Under the pieces are notes generated by a model. That model was given only the letters and a program-made list of their open reading frames with translations. It ran no database searches and was not told where the DNA came from. Below are positions 25,291 to 34,103 of a DNA stretch of 64,000 nt, piece after piece. The stretch's first letter is position 1. Every line of letters starts with the position of its first letter. This stretch comes from Flavobacterium sp. ACN6. Its GTDB lineage: Bacteria; Bacteroidota; Bacteroidia; Flavobacteriales; Flavobacteriaceae. The translations under genes and the position numbers were made by a program. The stretch covers positions 1-64,000 of the forward strand of contig NZ_MRCQ01000010.1 of NCBI RefSeq assembly GCF_002304005.1, written 5' to 3'.

Positions 25291-26301
25291 ATGAATGTAC
25301 CACTTTTACAATTTAACGATAAAGGCATTTACTGTCAACAGGCGGATGTTTATCTTGATCCCTGGCGTCCGGTAACTAATGCTATTATCACACACGGTCA
25401 TTCTGATCACGCGAGATGGGGACATCAAAATTATATCACACACTATTCGAACGTAGCCATCATTAAACATCGCTTGGGCGAAATTAATGTTACAGGAAAA
25501 GACTGGAATGAAACTTTTACTATAAACGGCGTTAAATTCTCTTTTCATCCCGCAGGACATATTATTGGCTCTGCGCAGATAAGAGTTGAATACAAAGGCG
25601 AAATTTGGGTTTTTACAGGTGATTATAAAACAGAAGACGACGGAATTTCCGTTCCTTATGAAGTCGTAAAATGCCATTCTTTTATAACAGAATGCACATT
25701 CGGACTCCCAGCCTTTAAATGGGAACCACAGGCCGAAGTTATGACTGACATTAATAATTGGTGGGCAGAAAATCGTGCAGAAGGAAAAACCTCTGTACTT
25801 TTTGGCTATTCTTTAGGAAAAGCACAACGTTTATTAAAAAATCTTGATCCCAACATTGGTCGCATTTACACGCATGGCGCGATTGAAAACATGACCGAAA
25901 TTGTTCGTCCGTTAATTGATTTACCTGCAACGATAAGAGTAACGCCTGAAACCAAAAAAGAAGATTTATTAGGTAGCATAGTTATTGCACCGCCAAGTGC
26001 GCATGGCAGTACTTGGATCAGAAAAATGACTCCATTTGTAACGGGCTCAGCAAGCGGCTGGATGGCCTTTCGCGGCGCAAGACGCAGACGAGCCGTTGAT
26101 CGCGGCTTTGTTTTAAGCGACCACTGCGACTGGACAGGATTACTAGAAAGTATTCAGGCAACTGGCGCCGAAAAAGTAATCTGCACACACGGTTATTCTG
26201 ATATATTTTCAAAATATCTCCGAGAATTAGGTTATGATGCCAGAACTGCGAATACGCAATATGAAGGAGAAACAAACGACGTAACTAATGATGAATTGTG
26301 A
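25291..26301 (+). CDS. Ligase-associated DNA damage response exonuclease
   Basis: A 336-residue metallo-beta-lactamase/beta-CASP nuclease related to SNM1/Pso2. The metal-binding motif HGHSDH lies at 35-40, with further ligands in HPAGHIIGSAQ, FTGDYK and the C-terminal SDHCDW and CTHGYSD segments. It is the first of four genes whose order (exonuclease, ATP-dependent ligase, Lhr-like helicase, PdeM phosphoesterase) is the recognised ligase-associated DNA-damage-response operon. It probably trims damaged or crosslinked ends before ligation. Confidence 0.93.
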   Translation: MNVPLLQFNDKGIYCQQADVYLDPWRPVTNAIITHGHSDHARWGHQNYITHYSNVAIIKHRLGEINVTGKDWNETFTINGVKFSFHPAGHIIGSAQIRVEYKGEIWVFTGDYKTEDDGISVPYEVVKCHSFITECTFGLPAFKWEPQAEVMTDINNWWAENRAEGKTSVLFGYSLGKAQRLLKNLDPNIGRIYTHGAIENMTEIVRPLIDLPATIRVTPETKKEDLLGSIVIAPPSAHGSTWIRKMTPFVTGSASGWMAFRGARRRRAVDRGFVLSDHCDWTGLLESIQATGAEKVICTHGYSDIFSKYLRELGYDARTANTQYEGETNDVTNDEL

Positions 26302-26364
26302 AATTAATTGTAAATTGTTAATGGTGAATTGTTAATGCCCAACTCATAACTCATAACTCAAAAT
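26302..26364. repeat. Nine-unit heptamer array filling the gap before the ligase
   Basis: From the first base after the exonuclease stop to 3 nt before the ligase ATG, the DNA divides into nine 7-bp units: AATTAAT, TGTAAAT, TGTTAAT, GGTGAAT, TGTTAAT, GCCCAAC, TCATAAC, TCATAAC and TCAAAAT. All but the first and last clearly share the pattern ending in AAY. The array is thus transcribed within the operon. It belongs to the same period-7 class as the arrays at 18087, 23213 and 60889. Confidence 0.65.
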
Positions 26365-26367
26365 TAA

Positions 26368-27969
26368 ATGAAAAACTTTGCCGAGCTTATAAAAACCTTA
26401 GATAGTTCTAATAAAACATCGGTAAAAGTTGATGCTTTGACGAATTATTTTCAAAAAGCAAGCGACGAAGACAAAGTCTGGACGATTGCCATTCTTTCGC
26501 ATCGGCGTCCTCCCCGACCGGTTAATACGACCTTATTACGTTTATGGGCAAATGAATTGGCCAATATTCCACTTTGGTTATTTGAAGAAAGTTACCATAT
26601 TGTCGGCGATTTGGCTGAAACGATCGCATTGGTTATTCCGACTACAAAGGAACATTCTGACAAAAGTCTGACCGAATTTTTACAAGAGATTATCGCTTTA
26701 AAAAAGAAAACAGATCCTGAAAAAAAAGAATATTTGCAGACGAATTGGCTAAACTTAAATTATTACGAACGTTTCGTTTTTACGAAGTTAATTACAGGAA
26801 GTTTCAGAATTGGTTTAAGTCAGAAATTAATGACTCGTGCGCTTTCTAAAGCTGAAATTATTGACGAAGATACTCTTGCCTATAAATTAATGGGAGACTG
26901 GAATCCGAATACGATCACTTTTAAAGAATTGATTTTAGACGAAAGAAGCAGCGATTATTTATCAAAACCATATCCGTTTTATCTGGCTTATCCGATTGAA
27001 GGTGAACTTTCAAATTTAGGAAATCCAGAAGATTGGAGTGCCGAACATAAATGGGACGGAATACGTTCGCAGACTATTATTCGCGAAAATGAAATTTATG
27101 TTTGGAGCCGAGGCGAAGAATTGGTAACCGACAAATATCCAGAATTTAATTCTTTCATCGGAATAATTCCAAACGGAACTGTAATAGACGGTGAAATTCT
27201 TCCTTTCATTGAAAATCAAATTGGTACATTTAATGATCTGCAAACCCGAATTGGGCGAAAAAATGTATCGGCTTCTGTTTTAAAAAATTCGCCCGTTATA
27301 ATAAAAGCATATGATTTATTAGAATGGCAGGGAAATGATATTCGAAATCTGCCTTACGAAGAACGCCGTACTTTACTAGAACAATTATTTACAACTTTAA
27401 TTGGAAAAGATATTCCGTTGCAGCTTTCCGAAAGATTTAATTTTTCAAATTGGGAAGACGTTACAGAAGAACGACTGAAATCCCGAGAAATGAAAAGCGA
27501 AGGTTTAATGCTGAAACGAAAAGATTCTCCATATTTAGTTGGACGAAAAAAAGGCGATTGGTGGAAATGGAAGATTGAGCCATTGGTAATAGATGCGGTC
27601 CTCACCTACGCTATGCGAGGCCATGGAAGACGCTCTAATTTATTTACCGATTACACTTTTGCTCTTTGGCAGGAAAATGAAAGTAAAGAACGTGAACTCG
27701 TCACTTTCGCGAAAGCCTATTCTGGCTTAACCGACGCCGAATTTAGAATGGTAGATGACTGGATCAAGAAAAACACATTGGAACGATTTGGCCCCGTAAG
27801 AAGTGTGACGCCCCAATTGGTATTCGAAATTGGTTTTGAAGGAATTGCACTTTCAAAAAGACATAAAAGCGGTGTTGCAACCCGTTTTCCAAGAATTTTA
27901 AGATGGCGTCACGATAAAAAAATCGATGAAGCCAATTCTATAGAAGATTTAAAAAATATGATATTATAA
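26368..27969 (+). CDS. ATP-dependent DNA ligase
   Basis: A 533-residue ligase with an N-terminal DNA-binding domain (about 1-200), an adenylation domain with the nucleophilic lysine K228 in EHKWDGIR, the further motifs VDGEILPF-like, EGLMLKRKDSPY and WWKWKIEP, and a C-terminal OB domain. It belongs to the bacterial ligase type linked with Lhr-like helicases, distinct from the essential NAD-dependent LigA. It is the second gene of the damage-response operon and ends directly before the helicase start, with no gap. It probably seals breaks after processing by its neighbours. Confidence 0.95.
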   Translation: MKNFAELIKTLDSSNKTSVKVDALTNYFQKASDEDKVWTIAILSHRRPPRPVNTTLLRLWANELANIPLWLFEESYHIVGDLAETIALVIPTTKEHSDKSLTEFLQEIIALKKKTDPEKKEYLQTNWLNLNYYERFVFTKLITGSFRIGLSQKLMTRALSKAEIIDEDTLAYKLMGDWNPNTITFKELILDERSSDYLSKPYPFYLAYPIEGELSNLGNPEDWSAEHKWDGIRSQTIIRENEIYVWSRGEELVTDKYPEFNSFIGIIPNGTVIDGEILPFIENQIGTFNDLQTRIGRKNVSASVLKNSPVIIKAYDLLEWQGNDIRNLPYEERRTLLEQLFTTLIGKDIPLQLSERFNFSNWEDVTEERLKSREMKSEGLMLKRKDSPYLVGRKKGDWWKWKIEPLVIDAVLTYAMRGHGRRSNLFTDYTFALWQENESKERELVTFAKAYSGLTDAEFRMVDDWIKKNTLERFGPVRSVTPQLVFEIGFEGIALSKRHKSGVATRFPRILRWRHDKKIDEANSIEDLKNMIL

Positions 27970-30429
27970 ATGAATAGAGAGCAGTTATTTAAGATCGCCA
28001 GCGATTGGTTTGAAAATCAGGGATGGAAACCTTTTCCATTTCAGACTCAAACGTGGACTGCTTTTTTGCAGGGAAAAAATGGTTTGTTAAACGCTCCAAC
28101 AGGAAGCGGAAAAACTTATGCACTATGGCTTCCCATTATTTTAAACTACATTAAAGAAAATCCGAATTACCAATCCAAGCATACTTCAGGCTTAAAAGCT
28201 ATTTGGATTACGCCGCTCCGCTCTTTGTCTGTAGAAATAAAACAGGCCGCAGAAAGAGTTTTAAATGATTTAGATATAAAAATGACTGTTGGAATTCGTT
28301 CTGGAGATACTTCAGCATCAGAAAGAGCGAAACAAAAAGGAAAAATGCCAGATCTGCTCATTACTACTCCAGAAAGTCTTCAATTGCTTTTAGCATCAAA
28401 AGGATATGAAGCTGTTTTTAAAAACTGCAGTTCGATAGTTATAGATGAATGGCACGAATTACTTGGAACGAAACGCGGCGTACAGGTAGAATTAGGTTTA
28501 TCCAGACTTAAAACTATAGCAAAAAATATTCGCATTTGGGGCATTTCAGCAACTATTGGCAACTTACAGCAAGCGCAGGAAGTTTTGCTTGGAATTGATT
28601 CTGAGGCGTACCATAATTCTGTTTTAATTAAAGCTGTAATTAATAAAAAAATAAAGGTCGTCTCAATTATTCCAGACAAAATGGACACTTATCCGTGGCG
28701 TGGTCATATGGGACTGCATTTGATTGATGAAGCAGCGAAAATTGTAAAAGCCAGTAAAACGACATTGATTTTTACGAATGTTCGTTCGGCATGCGAAATC
28801 TGGTACCAGCGATTATTAGAAAAATATCCCGAATTCGCCGGAGAAATGGCGATGCATCACGGAAGCATTGATCGAGAAACCCGACTTTGGGTAGAACAAG
28901 CCATTCGTAATGAAGAATTAAAAGTGGTTGTTTGTACTTCAAGTCTAGATTTAGGTGTTGATTTTGCTCCAGTTGAATCAATTATTCAGGTTGGCGGTCC
29001 AAAAGGTGTTGCGCGATTTATGCAAAGAGCTGGACGAAGCGGTCATCAGCCGGGAAAAGAAAGTGTAATCTACTTTCTTGCCACTCACGCCATTGAATTG
29101 ATTGAAGCATCTGCCTTAAAAAAAGCCGTAGAAAACAGTGTAATAGAAGACCGTGTCCCGTATTTGAACAGCTGGGATGTTTTGGTTCAGTATCTTAACA
29201 CTTTAGCTGTTTCTGATGGTTTCTTTCCAGATCAAATTTTTAAGGAAGTACAAGGCACTTTCAGCTATCAAACCATGAACAAGGAAAATTGGAATTGGAT
29301 TTTAAATTTCATTACCAACGGAAGTCAAAGTTTACAGGCTTACGACGAATTCAAAAAAGTAGAAATTGAAGAAGACGGCCGTTATAAAATTAATAGCAGA
29401 ATGATCGCTATGCACCACAGAATGCAGATTGGAACTATTGTAGGCGATGCGGTTTTAAATGTTAAGTTCATGAGCGGCGGTTATATCGGAACAATTGAAG
29501 AATGGTTTATTTCGAAGTTAAAACCGGGTGACACTTTTATTTTTGCGGGAAAAAAACTCGAACTGTTCCGTATTCGAAATATGCAGGTTTTGGTCAAAAA
29601 AGCAAGTGCGAAAAAAGAATCTAAAATTGCCAGCTGGATGGGAGGCCGTTTGGCACTGTCTTCTCAAATGAGCGAATTACTTCGTCAGGAATTGTATCGT
29701 GCCAACACAGATGATCTTTCACCTGAACTGAAAGCTTTGCAGCCTTTGTTTAAAAGACAGCGAAAAGAATCTATTGTTCCTGATACCAATGAATTTTTAA
29801 TAGAAACTTTTAAAACCAGAGAAGGATATCATGCGATATTTTATCCTTTTGAAGGACGTTTTGTACATGAAGCATTAGCCAGTTTATTGGCATACCGAAT
29901 CAGTTTGTTACAGTCCATCAGTTTTTCTCTGGCATATAATGACTACGGGTTTGAATTACTTTCTGATCAGGAAATTGATATTGAAGCAGTATTAGACAAT
30001 AATCTTTTTTCAACAGAATATGTACATCATGATTTACAGAAAAGCTTAAATTCGACCGAAATGGCAAGAAGAAAGTTTCGTGATATTGCTGTAATCGCTG
30101 GATTGGTTTTTACTGGATTTCCTGGAAAAATGGTCAAAACGAAACATTTACAAAGTGGTTCTCAATTACTGTTTGAAGTTTTTAGGGATTATGAGCCAGA
30201 TAATTTATTACTGCATCAGGCGTACCGCGAAACATTTGAACATCAGCTGGAAGAAGGGCGTTTGATTTTGGCTTTGGAACGAATTGCAAACCAGCAAATC
30301 GTCTGGAAACAATGTCTTAAACCTACTCCATTTAGCTTCCCTATCATTACAGACCGTTTGAGAGAAAAATTATCAAGTGAAACTCTAGCAGAAAGAATTC
30401 AGAAAATGACTGCTTCTTACATGAAATAA
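27970..30429 (+). CDS. Ligase-associated DEXH-box helicase (Lhr-like)
   Basis: An 819-residue superfamily 2 helicase with Walker A PTGSGKT (43-49), the DEXH box DEWH (159-162), SATIGN as motif III and the arginine-finger motif QRAGRSGHQPG. A WH/Lhr-core C-terminal part follows, with the segment MSGGYIGTIEEWFISKLKPG typical of Lhr relatives. It follows the ligase without any gap, so translation is coupled. The Lhr family translocates 3'-5' on single-stranded DNA. This short form is the one found with the ligase and PdeM. Confidence 0.95.
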   Translation: MNREQLFKIASDWFENQGWKPFPFQTQTWTAFLQGKNGLLNAPTGSGKTYALWLPIILNYIKENPNYQSKHTSGLKAIWITPLRSLSVEIKQAAERVLNDLDIKMTVGIRSGDTSASERAKQKGKMPDLLITTPESLQLLLASKGYEAVFKNCSSIVIDEWHELLGTKRGVQVELGLSRLKTIAKNIRIWGISATIGNLQQAQEVLLGIDSEAYHNSVLIKAVINKKIKVVSIIPDKMDTYPWRGHMGLHLIDEAAKIVKASKTTLIFTNVRSACEIWYQRLLEKYPEFAGEMAMHHGSIDRETRLWVEQAIRNEELKVVVCTSSLDLGVDFAPVESIIQVGGPKGVARFMQRAGRSGHQPGKESVIYFLATHAIELIEASALKKAVENSVIEDRVPYLNSWDVLVQYLNTLAVSDGFFPDQIFKEVQGTFSYQTMNKENWNWILNFITNGSQSLQAYDEFKKVEIEEDGRYKINSRMIAMHHRMQIGTIVGDAVLNVKFMSGGYIGTIEEWFISKLKPGDTFIFAGKKLELFRIRNMQVLVKKASAKKESKIASWMGGRLALSSQMSELLRQELYRANTDDLSPELKALQPLFKRQRKESIVPDTNEFLIETFKTREGYHAIFYPFEGRFVHEALASLLAYRISLLQSISFSLAYNDYGFELLSDQEIDIEAVLDNNLFSTEYVHHDLQKSLNSTEMARRKFRDIAVIAGLVFTGFPGKMVKTKHLQSGSQLLFEVFRDYEPDNLLLHQAYRETFEHQLEEGRLILALERIANQQIVWKQCLKPTPFSFPIITDRLREKLSSETLAERIQKMTASYMK

Positions 30430-30435
30430 TAATTT

Positions 30436-31092
30436 ATGAAAATTGAAATTAATAACGAAGTATTCGAGCTTCATCCTACTGGCGCCCTTTATTGGGAAAG
30501 CAAAAAAACAGTCATTATTTCTGATCTTCATTTGGGCAAAGTAACACATTTTAGAAAACACGGAATTGCTATTCCACAAAGTGCTGTTTCAGAAAATTTT
30601 AGAAAAATTACAGAGGTTTTAGATTATTTCGTTCCTGAAAAAATTATCTTTTTAGGAGATCTATTTCACAGCACCAAAAATGCAGAATGGGATTTATTTG
30701 AAAATTGGGTTTTAGACAATAATTACGAAACCTATTTAATTACGGGAAATCACGATATTATTGATGAAAGTCATTATAAAAAAATCGGAGTTGTTGTAGT
30801 GGAAATGTTAGAAATCAATACATTTTTCTTTACTCATCATCCAACCGAAAAAGAAAACTTATTTAATTTTTCTGGACATATTCATCCTGGAATAATTTTG
30901 AGAGGTTTAGGACTTCAAAGCTTAAAATTACGTTGTTTTTTCAGGCAGCACAACCAAATGATTTTACCTGCATTTGGTGAATTCACTGGAAAGCATTTAT
31001 TGAAGCCAAATTTAGACCACATTATATATGCAATCGCTGGAAATGAAGTTATTTTAATTAATAAGAAATACATAACTATCCATAATATTTGA
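30436..31092 (+). CDS. pdeM: Ligase-associated DNA damage response endonuclease PdeM
   Basis: A 218-residue calcineurin-like metallophosphoesterase. The metal motifs are complete: ISDLHLGK (motif I), FLGDLFHS (II), TGNHD (III), THHPTE (IV) and SGHIHPG (V). PdeM proteins are named from this operon type and probably act as a nuclease or phosphodiesterase on DNA ends. It is 6 nt downstream of the helicase and ends the four-gene operon. The 330 nt that follow hold only A/T-rich DNA and the promoter of the next operon. Confidence 0.92.
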   Translation: MKIEINNEVFELHPTGALYWESKKTVIISDLHLGKVTHFRKHGIAIPQSAVSENFRKITEVLDYFVPEKIIFLGDLFHSTKNAEWDLFENWVLDNNYETYLITGNHDIIDESHYKKIGVVVVEMLEINTFFFTHHPTEKENLFNFSGHIHPGIILRGLGLQSLKLRCFFRQHNQMILPAFGEFTGKHLLKPNLDHIIYAIAGNEVILINKKYITIHNI

Positions 31093-31420
31093 AACTATTC
31101 TTAACCATTCTAATTTATTTTTTTTAAAGGTATTAATTATGCTCATATAAAGTTTTTCTTAAATAGTTATATTGAGCTTTTTGATTTTAAAAAATTATAT
31201 TTCTTATTGTTATCGAATAGTAAAGTCTAAATTATTAGGATGTGTGTCCATCATAAAATATTCTTCATATAAATTGAATAGAAGAACAATGAAATGATTA
31301 CTAAATATTAAGTAAAATAAATTCTAACTTAATAAATTATCACACTTTTAACAGTTAAACTGAATTTTACATTTTATCTGGGTTTTAACAAATCTTTTCT
31401 TAAAGTATGTTTAAATGTCT

Positions 31421-31428
31421 TATATTTG
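31421..31428 (+). promoter_or_regulatory. Promoter of the stressosome operon
   Basis: TATATTTG is a perfect TAnnTTTG element. It covers the TTG codon at 31426 that could otherwise open the rsbR frame, so transcription beginning near 31435 makes the ATG at 31456 the real start. No -33 TTG is present, which may mean that an activator is needed. I see nothing else in 31093-31420. Confidence 0.55.
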
Positions 31429-31455
31429 TTAGAGAAAATACCAAAATTAAAGCAA

Positions 31456-32277
31456 ATGCAAAACAATATCCTAGGTGTCCTAAAAGAGCACGAAAACAAA
31501 TTATTAACTGTATGGGCACAAATTCTTTCTGATATTGGAGCTAGTGATGGCGCTATGGAAGAAGAAGAGTCAAAAGAGTTCGCTTCTGTGTTTTTAACAG
31601 CCGTATCTAATGAAGATGCACGCGAGTTAGAAAAAGTAGAAGATCTTATAATTGGAATTTCAACTTCACGAGGAAAGCGTGGTTATTCCCCAAGAGAAAA
31701 CGCTCAATATTTGACCTCTTTTAAAGAAGCTACTTCCAAAATTCTTTCGGAATTAATACAAGATCCTTCAAAACTTTACGAAGCCAATTTAAAATTGAAT
31801 TCAGTTTTAGACAATTTGACTATTTTAACTTTTGAAGCCTTCATGAGAGGACGAGAAGATGTTATCTCAAGACAAGTTGATGAAATAAGTGAAATTTCGA
31901 CTCCAGTTATTACTGTTTGGGAAGGTATTGTTGCTTTACCAATCATTGGTACATTAGACAGCTCCAGAACTCAGGTGGTTATGGAAAATCTTCTGCAGCA
32001 AATCGTAGACACAGGAAGCTCTATTGCAATTCTTGATATTTCAGGTGTTCCTGCAGTAGATTCACTTGTTGCCCAGCATCTTATTAAAACAGTTAGTGCA
32101 ACACGTTTAATGGGTGCAGAATGTATTATTAGTGGAATTCGTCCAGAAATAGCACAGACTGTTGTTCATTTAGGAATTGATCTTACTGGAATCATTACAA
32201 AAGCATCTCTTGCTAGCGCACTTAAAACTGCATTTGACATGTTACAGCTTTCTGTTGTTAAAAGAAATAAATTGTAG
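31456..32277 (+). CDS. RsbR-like stressosome scaffold protein
   Basis: A 273-residue protein starting at ATG 31456. The N-terminal half is an all-helical sensor of the RsbRD type (LKEHENKLLTVWAQILSD). The C-terminal half is a STAS domain (VWEGIVALPIIGTLDSSR onward). In Bacillus RsbRA the phosphorylated threonines lie in VDTMVAHH and AQTIV. The corresponding residues here are Ser in VDSLVAQH and Thr in AQTVV, so both sites can still be phosphorylated. It is the first gene of a five-gene cluster and should assemble with the RsbS-like protein into a stressosome. Confidence 0.85.
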   Translation: MQNNILGVLKEHENKLLTVWAQILSDIGASDGAMEEEESKEFASVFLTAVSNEDARELEKVEDLIIGISTSRGKRGYSPRENAQYLTSFKEATSKILSELIQDPSKLYEANLKLNSVLDNLTILTFEAFMRGREDVISRQVDEISEISTPVITVWEGIVALPIIGTLDSSRTQVVMENLLQQIVDTGSSIAILDISGVPAVDSLVAQHLIKTVSATRLMGAECIISGIRPEIAQTVVHLGIDLTGIITKASLASALKTAFDMLQLSVVKRNKL

Positions 32278-32296
32278 ATAAGATTTTATTATTCAT

Positions 32297-32695
32297 ATGG
32301 AAAGAATTCCAATACTAAAAATGGGGGATTTTCTGCTTGTTACCATACAAGTAGATTTGTACGATCAACTGGCAGAAAACCTCGAATCAGATTTAATTAA
32401 TACTATAAGCAAACATAGCTCTAAAGGTGTATTAATTGATATTTCTGCAGTTTCTATAATTGACTCTTTTATGGGCCGAATTTTAGGGAATATTGCCGTT
32501 ATGTCAAAAATAATGGATGCACAAACTGTGGTTGTAGGAATGCAGCCTGCAGTTGCTATTACACTTGTTGAATTAGGATTATCTTTAAACGGAGTCATAA
32601 GCGCCTTAAATGTTGAAAAAGGTATGGATCTACTACGCTCAAAAATGCAAAACAGCTATAATGAAGAGCACTTAGATGACAACGATAACGAATAG
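32297..32695 (+). CDS. RsbS-like STAS protein
   Basis: A 132-residue single STAS domain. The conserved phosphorylation motif is VLIDISAVSIIDSFMGR, with Ser57 equivalent to Ser59 of Bacillus RsbS. RsbS proteins form the stressosome core and hold RsbT until phosphorylated. The gene overlaps the next one by 20 nt, indicating tightly coupled translation. The C-terminal tail (NSYNEEHLDDNDNE) is acidic and longer than in Bacillus. Confidence 0.88.
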   Translation: MERIPILKMGDFLLVTIQVDLYDQLAENLESDLINTISKHSSKGVLIDISAVSIIDSFMGRILGNIAVMSKIMDAQTVVVGMQPAVAITLVELGLSLNGVISALNVEKGMDLLRSKMQNSYNEEHLDDNDNE

Positions 32696-33092
32696 TAAAG
32701 AAGAGTCTCTTATTGTAAGGGAACAAGATGTGGTACCATTGCGCAATCGTGTAAAAGAGTATGGCGTAAAAATTGGTATGAGCATATTAAATCAAACCAA
32801 ATTGATTACTGCCACAAGCGAACTTGTCCGTAACCTGCTCAAATATGGCGGTGGCGGCAAAGTCATCATAGAATCTGTCAGCAATGGCCGAGATAATGGT
32901 GTACGTGTAACCTTTATTGATCAAGGTCCCGGTATAGCCGATATAACACTGGCTATGAAGGATGGATACAGTACAGGAAAAAGCCTCGGCTTGGGTCTGC
33001 CAGGAACAAAAAGACTTGTTAATGAATTTGAAATTAAATCAGAACTAGGAAACGGAACTACCGTTACTATAACAAAATGGAAAAATGGATAA
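32676..33092 (+). CDS. RsbT-like serine kinase
   Basis: A 138-residue GHKL ATPase of the anti-sigma-factor kinase group. The N box is TSELVRNLLKYG, with the Mg-binding Asn, the G1 box DQGPGIAD and the G2 box STGKSLGLGLPGTKR. In the Bacillus system RsbT phosphorylates RsbR and RsbS, leaves the stressosome and activates the phosphatase RsbU. The gene lies in the expected position, overlapping rsbS at its 5' end and the next gene by 8 nt at its 3' end. Confidence 0.9.
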   Translation: MTTITNSKEESLIVREQDVVPLRNRVKEYGVKIGMSILNQTKLITATSELVRNLLKYGGGGKVIIESVSNGRDNGVRVTFIDQGPGIADITLAMKDGYSTGKSLGLGLPGTKRLVNEFEIKSELGNGTTVTITKWKNG

Positions 33093-34098
33093 TACGTTTT
33101 CCACTTATAAAATAGATGATCGAAGCCTTATTGCTTTTATAAAAAGAGAAATACATAATCTGGCCCTTCAACTGGGTTTTACACCTCACAGGGCCGCTGA
33201 AACAGATATTATTGTTGCAGAACTAACCTCAAATCTTATCAAATATGCTAATGGAGGGGAATTACTTTACAGAGCACATTTGGAAAATGGATACAATGAA
33301 ATTGAGATTTATTGTCTTGATAAAGGTGTAGGATTTGAAAATGTTGCCAAAATAATGAACGACGGATATTCTTCTTCTAATACTCTTGGCCATGGATTGG
33401 GCTCGATTAAAAGATTAAGTAATGATTTTCAAATTTACTCCATGAAAAACTGGGGTTGTGTTCAATATGTTAGAATCTGCGAAAAACCCAATCTAGAATT
33501 ACCTGCTCTTCAAACTGGAATCAGTCATGCTGCGATTGCAGTTAATTATCCAGGTGAAAAAATTTGCGGAGACGGATACCATATAAAATATTCTACTAGA
33601 GGTTTTCAAATCTTTGTTGGTGACGGATTAGGTCATGGAGAAAGCGCTGGAGAAGCTATACAAGCTGCAATAAAAATCTTTAAGCAATCTGCTGAAACAG
33701 AACCTTCAGCTATATTGCGGGATATACATTCTAGGGTAAAAAAAACCAGAGGATTAGTTGGAACAATAGCTTCAGTCGATTATAAATCGGAAACTTGGAA
33801 TATTTGCGGTATAGGCAACATTAATACGAGAATTTATAACGGATTAGAAAATAAAACCTATACACCCTATAATGGAATTATAGGGCATAACATTCCGCGC
33901 ACTTTAAACAGTACAATAGTTCCTTACAAAAGACATCAAATTATTGTTATGCATAGTGATGGATTACGTACCAGATGGAATCTTAATGATATGACTTCTA
34001 TTCTTAAGCAGAGTTCATCCATAATTGCGTCAGCACTATTCAAAGAAAATGTGAGAGGTACAGACGACGCTACAATACTTGTTGGTAAAATAAATTAA
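33085..34098 (+). CDS. RsbT/RsbW-type ATPase fused to a SpoIIE/RsbX-type phosphatase
   Basis: A 337-residue fusion. Residues 1-130 form a second GHKL domain with N box VAELTSNLIKYA, G1 DKGVGF and G2 GHGLGSIKR. Residues 145-337 are a PP2C-like SpoIIE domain with the metal motifs VGDGLGHGESAGEA, VMHSDGLRTRW and GTDDATILVG. Short phosphatases of this type act like RsbX, resetting phosphorylated RsbS/RsbR. The attached kinase-like domain is not found in Bacillus RsbX. It overlaps rsbT by 8 nt and precedes a histidine kinase by 5 nt. Confidence 0.85.
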   Translation: MDNTFSTYKIDDRSLIAFIKREIHNLALQLGFTPHRAAETDIIVAELTSNLIKYANGGELLYRAHLENGYNEIEIYCLDKGVGFENVAKIMNDGYSSSNTLGHGLGSIKRLSNDFQIYSMKNWGCVQYVRICEKPNLELPALQTGISHAAIAVNYPGEKICGDGYHIKYSTRGFQIFVGDGLGHGESAGEAIQAAIKIFKQSAETEPSAILRDIHSRVKKTRGLVGTIASVDYKSETWNICGIGNINTRIYNGLENKTYTPYNGIIGHNIPRTLNSTIVPYKRHQIIVMHSDGLRTRWNLNDMTSILKQSSSIIASALFKENVRGTDDATILVGKIN

Positions 34099-34103
34099 GC
34101 CCC

